A stretch of DNA of 9,161 nucleotides from Actinomycetales bacterium (GTDB lineage Bacteria; Actinomycetota; Actinomycetes; Actinomycetales; Beutenbergiaceae), in assembly GCA_016649925.1 (NCBI GenBank), contig JAENWO010000082.1:1-9161 (forward strand), given 5' to 3'. The notes beneath the pieces are model-generated. The model saw nothing but the letters and a program-made list of their open reading frames with translations, searched no databases and was not told where the DNA came from. Of this stretch, positions 1-5,896 are shown in pieces. Every line of letters begins with the position of its first letter. The stretch's first letter is position 1. The position numbers and the translations under genes are program-made.

Positions 1-2
1 CC

Positions 3-192
3 GACGTCGCCGCGGACCGGGCTGGGTGCCGAACCGGCCCCCAGGCCCATGCTCCGGCGCAGGAGGCCGAGGTTGATTTCGGGGAGTTCGGCGCGTTGAT
101 CGGCGGGGTCTGGGTGAAATTGTGGGTGTTCGTGCTGCGCCTGTCGCACTCGGGCAAGGCCGTCCATGTCGCCTATGCGATCCGCGCCCAGC
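3..192 (+). pseudogene. IS21-family transposase (IstA) fragment
   Basis: Reading frame 3 from the window edge gives a peptide with the segments EAEVDFGEF, VKLWVFVLRLSHSGKAVHVAYA and then IRAQ. This matches the start of the catalytic core of IS21-family IstA transposases, where the Asp of the VDFGEF segment is normally the first residue of the DDE triad and AYA.QAQEAF follows. The match stops abruptly after the AQ at about position 192 and runs into repetitive Arg/Ala/Ser codons. The second and third catalytic residues, the C-terminal half and any istB helper gene are missing. The 5' part lies outside the window, so how much upstream survives is unknown. It cannot encode a working transposase here. 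Family assignment is from recalled motif similarity; the fragment is short. Confidence 0.7.
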
Positions 193-204
193 CCAGCGCC
201 GGGC

Positions 205-246
205 CCGCCCGCTCCGCCCGCTCCGCCCGCTCCGCCCGCTCCGCCC
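205..246. repeat. 9-bp tandem repeat (gctccgccc) x4
   Basis: Four perfect copies of the 9-mer gctccgccc occupy 211-246, preceded by a partial unit at about 205-210. The array lies where the IstA-like reading frame loses similarity and just before a second transposase-like segment. In frame 3 it reads as a Ser-Ala-Arg repeat, in frame 1 as Pro-Pro-Ala. Neither looks like a real protein segment. It is best seen as replication slippage in non-coding debris, or as a scar at a junction. Confidence 0.8.
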
Positions 247-343
247 GCCAACTCCGCATCCACCTACCCCAGCACTGGCCCCGGTAGGCCGCCTGGCAGG
301 CGCTGTTCATCACCGCCTGCGGCCACCGACCCCGGCGACCTGA
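247..343 (+). pseudogene. Probable transposase C-terminal remnant (IS1380-like)
   Basis: Frame 3 after the repeat reads QLRIHLPQHWPR, stop, AAWQALFITACG. Actinobacterial DDE transposases of the IS1380 type often end in a segment like LHLP.HWPWQ.A followed by a short Gly/Pro-rich tail. Two C/T changes (tgg to cgg, and cag to tag at about 286-288) would turn the expected WPWQ into R-stop. Downstream, the tail reads as RPPTPAT and a stop (341-343) only in frame 2, so one base also seems to have been lost near 322. A nonsense codon plus a frameshift in an otherwise sensible tail points to decay. The family name comes from memory of the motif and is tentative. Confidence 0.4.
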
Positions 344-481
344 CCGACCAGCCCCAACGGGCGCGACCAAGGACCCGAAGTGGAACACCCGGACAGACCG
401 TCCACTCCCTCACGCCCGAAACGGCAGCACCCAACCCGGTCCCGATCAAACGCCACGAAAAAACCGACACGTGGATCGAGG
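344..481. other. Uncharacterised spacer between gene remnants
   Basis: No reading frame here resembles a known protein. It is slightly less GC-rich than the flanks and contains a run of six A at about 459-464. It lies between the putative transposase tail and the histidine kinase scrap, so it may include the terminal inverted repeat of a lost insertion sequence. No matching partner repeat is visible inside the window, so I do not call an IS end. Confidence 0.4.
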
Positions 482-750
482 TTCAAGCGGGCCCTCGTGA
501 ACGTGGTGTCCAACGGCGTCAAGCTCACCCCGGCCGGCGGGCGGATCGACCTCATCTGCGGGTGGCGGGTGGACGTGTCCGTCTGACCCGCACGGACTCG
601 GGCACCGGGCTCGGGCTGGCGATCGTCAAGGCCATCGTCGAGGAGCACGAGGGCCGGCTGACGCTCACGTCCGTCGAGGGTGAGGGCACCACGGTGCTGG
701 TGGACCCGCCGCTCGCCGCGGGGCCGGACGGGTCACCTCTGACACAATGA
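482..750 (+). pseudogene. Decayed sensor histidine kinase C-terminus (HATPase_c remnant)
   Basis: Two parts of one histidine kinase ATPase domain are visible in different frames. Frame 2 (482-586) carries the N box, FKRALVNVVSNGVKLTPAGG, then ends at a TGA (584-586). Frame 1 (about 589-750) carries the last glycine box, SGTGLGLAIVKAIVEEHEGR, and the closing strands up to a TGA at 748-750. In intact kinases about 40-50 residues separate these boxes, including the DxGxG box and the ATP lid. Here only about 20 residues' worth of DNA remains, and the frame changes. The His-containing dimerisation domain and any sensor are also absent. The remnant cannot bind ATP and has no plausible start codon of its own. 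It ends 40 bp upstream of prfA. Confidence 0.75.
743..748 (+). promoter_or_regulatory. Candidate -10 element for prfA
   Basis: CACAAT within the context tgacacaatg lies 43 bp before the prfA start and is one of very few AT-containing hexamers there. It resembles actinobacterial -10 elements of the TANNNT type only loosely, and no convincing -35 element is visible upstream. It is called because prfA has no intact co-directional gene upstream and so needs a promoter close by. Confidence 0.25.
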
Positions 751-790
751 ACCTCGGCCGGCCACGGTCGGGCACCGGGAGGAGGCGAGC

Positions 791-1873
791 ATGAGCGAGG
801 ACTTCGCGGCGGTCGAACCGCTGCTGGCCGAGTACTCCGGGATCGAGACGGCGCTCTCCGATCCGGGCGTGCACGCCGATCAGAGCCGGGCGCGGACGCT
901 GGGCCGGCGCTACGCCGAGCTCGGCCGCATCGTCGGTGCCTACCGCGCGTGGCTTGCTGCCGCCGACGACGCCGAGGTGGCCCGAGAGCTCGGTCAGGAC
1001 GACGCCGGGTTCGCCGCCGAGGTGGAGTCGCTCACCGCGGTCGCGACCCGGGCGGCGGAGCACCTGCGACGCGTCCTCGTGCCGCGCGACCCGGACGACT
1101 CCCGGGACGTGATCCTGCAGATCAAGGCGGGTGAGGGCGGCGAGGAGTCGGCCCTCTTCGCCGGTGACCTGCTGCGCATGTACCTGCGCTACGCCGAACG
1201 GCTGGGCTGGTCCACGCAGCTCCTCGACGCGACCGAGTCGGACCTGGGCGGGTACAAGGACGTCTCCGTTGCGGTGAAGGCACGGTCCTCGGACCCGGCC
1301 GAGGGCGTCTGGGCGCACCTGAAGTACGAGGGCGGGGTGCACCGCGTCCAGCGTGTGCCCGTGACGGAGTCCCAGGGCCGGATCCACACCTCGGCGGCCG
1401 GCGTGCTCGTGCTGCCCGAGGTCGAGGACGCCGGGGAGCTCGAGATCGACCAGAACGACCTGCGCATCGACGTCTATCGCTCCTCCGGGCCGGGCGGTCA
1501 GAGCGTCAACACCACCGACTCGGCGGTCCGGATCACGCACGTGCCGACCGGCATCGTCGTCTCCATGCAGAACGAGAAGTCGCAGCTGCAGAACCGCGAG
1601 CACGCGATGCGGGTCCTGCGCGCCCGGCTCCTCGTCGCCCGGAACGAGGAGGCTGCGGCTGCGGCGTCCCAGATCCGCCGCTCCCAGGTGCGCACCGTGG
1701 ACCGCAGCGAGCGGATCCGCACCTACAACTACCCGGAGAACCGGGTGGCGGACCATCGCACCGGGTACAAGGCTTACAACCTCGACCAGGTGCTCGACGG
1801 CGACCTCGGCCCGGTCATCGCCTCGGCGGTCGAGCTGGACGTGGCCGAACGGCTGGCCCACGCGGGTGGCTGA
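791..1873 (+). CDS. prfA: Peptide chain release factor 1
   Basis: Class I release factor that recognises UAA and UAG in the ribosomal A site and triggers peptide release. The 360-aa product has the usual RF1 length. The GGQ catalytic motif is at residues 235-237 (context SSGPGGQSVN). The RF1-type anticodon tripeptide, of the form P-x-T, is PVT at 190-192 in the context RVPVTESQGRIHTSA, which separates it from RF2 (SPF). The N-terminal helical domain and the C-terminal segment with NYPENRV.DHRTGY are also typical. The ATG is preceded by a strong Shine-Dalgarno sequence, GGGAGGAGG (777-785), at 5 nt spacing, which fixes the start. prmC, which methylates the GGQ glutamine (Q237), overlaps its end by 8 bp. 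The usual actinobacterial upstream neighbours such as rpmE are not present; decayed genes sit there instead. Confidence 0.97.
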   Translation: MSEDFAAVEPLLAEYSGIETALSDPGVHADQSRARTLGRRYAELGRIVGAYRAWLAAADDAEVARELGQDDAGFAAEVESLTAVATRAAEHLRRVLVPRDPDDSRDVILQIKAGEGGEESALFAGDLLRMYLRYAERLGWSTQLLDATESDLGGYKDVSVAVKARSSDPAEGVWAHLKYEGGVHRVQRVPVTESQGRIHTSAAGVLVLPEVEDAGELEIDQNDLRIDVYRSSGPGGQSVNTTDSAVRITHVPTGIVVSMQNEKSQLQNREHAMRVLRARLLVARNEEAAAAASQIRRSQVRTVDRSERIRTYNYPENRVADHRTGYKAYNLDQVLDGDLGPVIASAVELDVAERLAHAGG

Positions 1874-2759
1874 GTCGCCGTCCCTGCGACAGCTCGTCGA
1901 GGGCGCCACGGCACTCCTCGCCGAGGCCGGCGTCAACTCACCCCGCGTCGACGCCATCGCCCTCGCGGAGCACGCGCTCGATGTCGAGCGCCTCGTACTG
2001 GCCATGGCACCCGAGCTCCCGCGGGGATTTCCGACGGCGTACGCGGCCCTGGTGGAGCGCCGTCGCCGGCGTGAGCCGCTCCAGCACATCACCGGAACCG
2101 CCGCCTTCCGGCACCTGAGACTGCAGGCACGACCGGGCGTGTTCGTGCCCCGCCCGGAGACCGAGGTGGTGGCGCAGCACGCGATCGACGAGGCCCTGTG
2201 CCTGCGCCGACAGGGCCTCGACGTGCTCGTCGTCGACCTGTGCTGCGGGACGGGTGCGATCGCGCTCTCGGTGGCGCAGGAGGTCGACGGCGCACGCGTG
2301 GTCGCGATCGACCGCTCACCCGAGGCGGTGGACCTGACCGGCGTGAACGCCGCGGCGTGCGGTCTGGCGGTGCTGGTCGCCGCGGGCGACGTCGCGGATC
2401 CCGGGCTGTTGGCCGACCTGGTCGGGAGGGTGGACGTCGTCGTCTCGAACCCGCCGTACATCCCGCCCGACGCGGTCCCGGTCGAGGAGGAGGTGCGTGA
2501 CCACGACCCGGACCTGGCCCTCTACGGCGGGGGAGCGGACGGGCTCGACGTGCCGCGCGCCGTCGTGCGGTCTGCCGCCCGGCTGCTACGTCCCGGCGGG
2601 CTGTTCGTGATGGAGCACGCCGAAGGGCAGGCCGCTGCGGTGCGGGCGGACGTCGCCACCACCGAGAGGTTTACCGACGTACGCACGGACACCGACCTCA
2701 CCGGCCGGGACCGGATGGTGCTAGCCCGTCGAGCGATGCCGCCCGACGATCGCGGATAG
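1866..2759 (+). CDS. prmC: Peptide chain release factor N5-glutamine methyltransferase
   Basis: SAM-dependent methyltransferase (HemK/PrmC) that methylates the GGQ glutamine of release factors. The 297-aa product shows an N-terminal helical domain (about 1-90), the FYR.L-like substrate segment AFRHL..QARPGVFVPRPETE, the SAM-binding motif DLCCGTG at 124-130, and the catalytic NPPY motif at 195-198 followed by IPP. All are family hallmarks. The proposed start is the GTG at 1866, inside the last codons of prfA (8-bp overlap). No strong Shine-Dalgarno sequence precedes it, so translation is probably coupled to prfA. The 3' end overlaps the convergent VanZ-like gene by 39 bp. Pairing prfA with prmC places enzyme and substrate in one transcript, a widespread bacterial arrangement. 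Confidence 0.95.
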   Translation: MAESPSLRQLVEGATALLAEAGVNSPRVDAIALAEHALDVERLVLAMAPELPRGFPTAYAALVERRRRREPLQHITGTAAFRHLRLQARPGVFVPRPETEVVAQHAIDEALCLRRQGLDVLVVDLCCGTGAIALSVAQEVDGARVVAIDRSPEAVDLTGVNAAACGLAVLVAAGDVADPGLLADLVGRVDVVVSNPPYIPPDAVPVEEEVRDHDPDLALYGGGADGLDVPRAVVRSAARLLRPGGLFVMEHAEGQAAAVRADVATTERFTDVRTDTDLTGRDRMVLARRAMPPDDRG

Positions 2760-3095
2760 GTACCAGCCGAGCAGGATGCCGCCGATGTCGGCGAGGACGT
2801 CCAGCGGGTCGCCGGTCCGGTGCGGGAGCACGAGCTGCTGCACCAGCTCGCTGACCACGGCGTGCAGGACGAGCGCACCGGCCAGCCACCCGGCGGGGAT
2901 CCCGGCGAGCCTGCCGGTGAGCATGACGAGCCCGAACAGGACGATGTGGGCCACCTTGTCCTGACCGGGCACGTCAAGGCCGGCCGGGGTGTCCACCTCG
3001 GGCAGGTAGAGACCGACCAGGTGGACCACGACGGCCGCCGCGAACGCCGCCCACGCGAGCCGGCCCGGCGCGCGCCGGGTGGTGGGAGACGTCAC
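2721..3095 (-). CDS. VanZ-like family membrane protein
   Basis: Small integral membrane protein of the VanZ-like family, whose general function is not settled; the founding member gives low-level teicoplanin resistance. From the GTG at 3095 it has 124 residues with four likely membrane segments at about 13-32, 47-65, 68-88 and 98-117. Family features are visible: the DK..H motif (D46, K47, H50) at the start of the second helix, E83 with Q86/Q87, and the R93..D96..D99 pattern before the last helix. An ATG 51 bp upstream (3146) would give 141 aa but would intrude on the tsaC promoter region; neither start has a clear Shine-Dalgarno sequence. It is the only minus-strand gene in the window, convergent with prmC (39-bp overlap) and divergent from tsaC. 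I cannot assign a specific role. Confidence 0.8.
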   Translation of the reverse strand: MTSPTTRRAPGRLAWAAFAAAVVVHLVGLYLPEVDTPAGLDVPGQDKVAHIVLFGLVMLTGRLAGIPAGWLAGALVLHAVVSELVQQLVLPHRTGDPLDVLADIGGILLGWYLSAIVGRHRSTG

Positions 3096-3161
3096 GAGGA
3101 CACGATGCCACGCCTGCGAGCGGTGCTCCCCCGTGTCGTCAGGCATGACAGACTCGCGGAC
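3096..3161. promoter_or_regulatory. Divergent intergenic region, vanZ-like / tsaC
   Basis: This 66-bp gap must hold the promoter for tsaC, because the gene upstream runs the other way. On the minus strand CATCGT lies 6 nt before the GTG at 3095, a spacing that would suit a leaderless transcript. On the plus strand CATGAC (3144-3149) lies 12 nt before the tsaC GTG. Both are weak matches to actinobacterial -10 elements, and no Shine-Dalgarno sequence is evident on either side. Confidence 0.3.
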
Positions 3162-4070
3162 GTGAGTGACGTACAGCTGCGCGATTGCACCGACCCTGCC
3201 AGCTGGTGGCCGCACCTGGCCGAGGCGGCGGGTCTCCTCGGCCGCGGTGGGCTTGCTGTCATCCCGACCGACACCGTGTACGGCATCGCGGCCGATGCGT
3301 TCACGCCGTCGGCCGTCGAGGCGCTCCTCGCCGCCAAGGGGCGGGGCCGGCAGATGCCGCCGCCCGTGCTGATCGGCGACGTGCGCACGCTCGACGGCCT
3401 CGCAGGCGAGGTGCCGCAGTCCGTGCGTGACCTCGTCGCGGCGTTCTGGCCGGGGCCGCTCACCCTTATCCTCAACGCCCAGCCCAGCCTGGCCTGGGAT
3501 CTCGGGGAGACGCACGGCACCGTGGCGCTGCGGATGCCTGACGACGAGTGTGCCCTGGCGCTCCTGCGCCGCACCGGCCCGCTCGCCGTCTCCAGCGCCA
3601 ACCGCACGGGGTCCGCGGCCGCGCTCACCGCGGCCGACGCCGCCGAGCAGCTCGGCACCGCTGTCCAGCTCTACCTCGACGGCGGACCGTCCCCAGGAGC
3701 GATGGCCTCCACGATCGTCGACGCGACCGGCGCCACGTTGCGCATCGTGCGTGAGGGTGCGCTGAGCGCTGCGACGCTGGGCGCCGTCGTACCGGAGCTG
3801 ATGCCCGAGCCGGAACGCGTGGAGCCGGAACGCGTGGAGCCGGAACGCGTGGAGCCGGAACGCGTGGAGCCGGAACGCGTGGAGCCGGAACGCGTGGAGC
3901 CGGAACGCGTGGAGCCGGAACGCGTGGAGGTGGAGCCCGACGAGGCGCCCGAGCCGGTGGCGGCCGGGGAGCCCGCGGTCGCCGAGCCGGAACCCGCGGC
4001 CGAGACCGAGACGACAGCACAGACCTCGCCCACCGCCGTCGAGCCTGGTCGGGGTGACGCCGAGCCGTGA
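3162..4070 (+). CDS. tsaC: L-threonylcarbamoyladenylate synthase (Sua5/YrdC/TsaC) with repetitive acidic tail
   Basis: Makes threonylcarbamoyl-AMP from threonine, bicarbonate and ATP, the first step of the t6A37 modification of ANN-decoding tRNAs; TsaB, TsaD and TsaE finish the job elsewhere. The YrdC core spans about residues 1-213 and shows PTDTVYG (35-41), KGRGR (59-63), and VSSANRTG (from 143), all typical of the nucleotide and threonine site. Family members of this type are usually about 200-220 aa; this one is 302 aa because of a tail at 214-302. The tail holds eight PERVE units (217-256) followed by an acidic Glu/Pro/Ala/Thr-rich stretch. The chosen GTG (3162) matches the usual N-terminus; the open frame runs further upstream but only through DNA antisense to the VanZ-like gene. 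Its stop overlaps the next start by 4 bp (GTGA). Confidence 0.93.
   Translation: MSDVQLRDCTDPASWWPHLAEAAGLLGRGGLAVIPTDTVYGIAADAFTPSAVEALLAAKGRGRQMPPPVLIGDVRTLDGLAGEVPQSVRDLVAAFWPGPLTLILNAQPSLAWDLGETHGTVALRMPDDECALALLRRTGPLAVSSANRTGSAAALTAADAAEQLGTAVQLYLDGGPSPGAMASTIVDATGATLRIVREGALSAATLGAVVPELMPEPERVEPERVEPERVEPERVEPERVEPERVEPERVEPERVEVEPDEAPEPVAAGEPAVAEPEPAAETETTAQTSPTAVEPGRGDAEP
3810..3930 (+). repeat. 15-bp tandem repeat x8 encoding PERVE
   Basis: Eight consecutive copies of the 15-mer cggaacgcgtggagc run from 3811 to 3930. Seven are identical and the last differs only at its final base (g for c). As the unit is a multiple of three, it adds the pentapeptide PERVE each time and keeps the tsaC frame. 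Each unit contains ACGCGT, a self-complementary hexamer. The absence of synonymous differences indicates recent expansion or continuing homogenisation by slippage, and copy number probably varies between strains. Confidence 0.97.
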
Positions 4071-5188
4071 GGATCTACCTCCTCCTCATGGCGATCGCCG
4101 CCGCCGTCACGTACCTGGCGACGCCGCTGGCGCGCACCCTGGCAAAGCGCAGCCACGTGCTCACGCCTGTGCGCGGTCGCGACGTCCACACCGCGCCCAC
4201 GCCGCGTCTGGGTGGGGTGGCGATGCTCATCGGCATGACCGTCGCGATGCTCGTCGCGTCCCGGATGGCGTTCATGTCCGGGGTCTTCGCCGACAACCTG
4301 CCGTGGGCGATCCTGGGCTCTGCGGGGCTGGTCTGCCTGCTCGGGGCCGCCGACGACATCTGGGACCTGGACTGGATGACGAAGCTCGCGGGGCAGGTGC
4401 TCGCGGCCGGCGTGATGGCGTGGCAGGGCGTGCAGCTCATCACGTTCCCCATCTTCGGCCTCACGATCGGGTCCTCCCGGCTCTCGCTCGTGGTGACTGT
4501 GCTGGTGGTGGTCGTGGCGATCAACGCGGTGAACTTCGTCGACGGCCTGGACGGGCTGGCGGCGGGCCTCATCGCGATCGGTGGGCTGGCGTTCTTCGTC
4601 TACACGTACATCCTCACCCGAAACGACAACCCGACGGACTACTCCAACCTCGCCACGATGGTCATCGCGTGCGTGGTGGGTGTCTGCCTCGGCTTCCTGC
4701 CGCACAACTTCTTTCCCGCCCGGATCTTCATGGGTGACTCCGGGGCGATGTTCCTCGGGCTCACCGTCGCGGCGGCGGCGATCGTGGTGACCGGGCAGAT
4801 CAACCCGGCGATCCTCCAGACCAGCCAGGCGCTGCCGGCGTTCGTCCCGATCCTCCTGCCGGTGGCGGTCATCATCCTGCCGCTGCTGGACATGGCGCTC
4901 GCCGTCATCCGCCGCACGCTGTCCGGGAAGTCGCCCTTCCAGGCCGACCGCAAGCACCTGCACCACCGGCTGCTCGACCACGGACACTCCCACCGGCGAG
5001 CCGTGGTCATCATGTACGTCTGGACCTTCGTCTTTGCGTTCAGCGCCGCCGCGCTCGCCGTGTTCCCGACCGCGTGGGTGGTGGTCGGTGCCGCCGTTGG
5101 TGCCGCGGTGGCCTCGGTCATTACGGTGGTCCCACTGCCGGTGCGCACCTCCGGTGTCACCGGAGGAAAGACGCCGCAGCCGCAGTAG
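4067..5188 (+). CDS. wecA: WecA-like undecaprenyl-phosphate sugar-1-phosphate transferase
   Basis: Membrane enzyme of the MraY/WecA/TagO family (glycosyltransferase 4) that moves a sugar-1-phosphate, probably GlcNAc-1-phosphate from UDP-GlcNAc, onto a polyprenyl phosphate. This starts synthesis of lipid-linked cell wall glycans; in mycobacteria the counterpart (Rv1302) starts arabinogalactan linker synthesis. The 373-aa protein is almost wholly hydrophobic, with about ten or eleven membrane segments. Family motifs are present: AADDIWDLD with the Asp pair at 96-97, NFVDGLDGLAAG from 156, MGDSG at 222-226, and the cytoplasmic HLHHR at 297-301. The HLHHR form favours WecA/TagO over MraY. The start is the GTG that overlaps the tsaC stop as GTGA, suggesting translational coupling. 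The exact sugar and the final glycan cannot be told from sequence. Confidence 0.92.
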   Translation: MRIYLLLMAIAAAVTYLATPLARTLAKRSHVLTPVRGRDVHTAPTPRLGGVAMLIGMTVAMLVASRMAFMSGVFADNLPWAILGSAGLVCLLGAADDIWDLDWMTKLAGQVLAAGVMAWQGVQLITFPIFGLTIGSSRLSLVVTVLVVVVAINAVNFVDGLDGLAAGLIAIGGLAFFVYTYILTRNDNPTDYSNLATMVIACVVGVCLGFLPHNFFPARIFMGDSGAMFLGLTVAAAAIVVTGQINPAILQTSQALPAFVPILLPVAVIILPLLDMALAVIRRTLSGKSPFQADRKHLHHRLLDHGHSHRRAVVIMYVWTFVFAFSAAALAVFPTAWVVVGAAVGAAVASVITVVPLPVRTSGVTGGKTPQPQ

Positions 5189-5244
5189 CCGCAACAGCCC
5201 CCGGCGCCTCCACCGGCCAGCCCGAAGACAAGGACGCGAGAGAA

Positions 5245-5790
5245 GTGCCCGAGCACACGTTCCTCAACGACCCGTACATCCGCACGTCCGCCGTGCTCGG
5301 CCTGATCAGGCGGGTGCTGCGCCGACTGCTCGTGGTCACCGGCGTGCTCGCCGTCCTCGGCATCGGCATCGGTCTCCTCGTGGCGGGTGTGCCCGGGGTG
5401 TGGGCAGCTCTCATCGCCGCCGCCCTCGGGCTCTTCTTCACCGGCACCACGGTTCTCGGTCTCTATCTCGTCGCGGGACGCGGGCCCGAGCTCCTGCAGG
5501 TGGTCATCCTCGGTGGGTTCATCGCGAAGATGGCCGTGCTCGCCGTCGTCCTGCTCTGGCTGCGCGGGCAGGACTTCTACGACCGCGGGGTGTTCATCGC
5601 GACCATCATCGGACTCGTCCTGGCCACCCTCGTCGTGGAGATGTACACGGTCGCCAGCTCCCGGATCCCGTACGTCGAGCCCCCGACCACCACTTCTGAG
5701 GCGGAGGCCCCGGACGGCCTCACCGAGCACGGCGCGGACCACGCGCAGGACGGCGAATCTGCACCACCCGGTCACCACCACGCGCCGTGA
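5245..5790 (+). CDS. AtpI-like small membrane protein upstream of ATP synthase
   Basis: Product of 181 residues from the GTG at 5245, with AAGGA (5230-5234) and a purine-rich GAGAGAA just upstream. There is no ATG, GTG or TTG in frame between the preceding gene's stop and this codon. Four likely membrane segments lie at about 27-49, 51-75, 83-106 and 115-137; a hydrophilic acidic tail rich in Glu, Asp and His (about 146-181) follows. Position and topology match the conserved protein found between wecA and atpB in actinobacteria (Rv1303 in M. tuberculosis) and resemble AtpI/Uncl, which elsewhere helps assemble the c-ring or handles magnesium. Sequence similarity to true AtpI is weak to the eye, so function is inferred mainly from position. 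Confidence 0.75.
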   Translation: MPEHTFLNDPYIRTSAVLGLIRRVLRRLLVVTGVLAVLGIGIGLLVAGVPGVWAALIAAALGLFFTGTTVLGLYLVAGRGPELLQVVILGGFIAKMAVLAVVLLWLRGQDFYDRGVFIATIIGLVLATLVVEMYTVASSRIPYVEPPTTTSEAEAPDGLTEHGADHAQDGESAPPGHHHAP

Positions 5791-5896
5791 TCAGGTACTC
5801 TGGGCGAAGTCATTCCCAGCCCAACTGAGTTCGGTTCCTGCGACGCCGCCTCGATCCAGACCGCACAAGTCTGAGCCCTAGCCCGGGGGGAGAACC
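5791..5896 (+). promoter_or_regulatory. Leader region of atpB / ATP synthase operon
   Basis: This 106-bp gap is the longest between co-directional genes here. TACTCT (5796-5801) fits the loose actinobacterial -10 pattern TANNNT, but no good -35 is visible. Two short perfect hairpins can form: CTGGG (5800-5804) with CCCAG (5815-5819), loop 10 nt; and CAGAC (5857-5861) with GTCTG (5869-5873), loop 7 nt. The purine block GGGGGGAG (5885-5892) just before the proposed atpB start is a strong ribosome binding site, and C-runs at 5876-5878 and 5882-5884 could partly pair with it. A separate operon promoter with a structured leader is plausible but unproven. Confidence 0.35.

Noticed and set aside
96..287. 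A small Ser-Ala-Arg repeat protein
   Set aside because: The repeat is 9-bp slippage in broken transposase DNA, there is no ribosome binding site, and the similarity upstream belongs to the middle of IstA.
665..2461. A 598-codon open frame on the minus strand, antisense to prfA and prmC
   Set aside because: Its sequence is low-complexity Arg/Ser/Thr and Val/Asp/Gly-rich as expected from the complement of GC-rich codons. The plus strand encodes two clear enzymes with all their motifs.
2820..3161. An N-terminal extension of about 114 residues on tsaC
   Set aside because: This stretch is antisense to the VanZ-like gene and resembles no domain. The TsaC core starts normally at the GTG at 3162.
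3810..3930. The 15-bp array as a CRISPR or origin iteron array
   Set aside because: The units are directly abutting with no spacers, keep the reading frame of tsaC, and encode one pentapeptide.
3671..5194. A 507-codon minus-strand open frame rich in His/Arg/Asp with Gly-Ser-Thr-Arg-Ser repeats
   Set aside because: It is the mirror of wecA and of the PERVE repeat in tsaC; its repeats come from the same 15-bp units and no family motif is visible.
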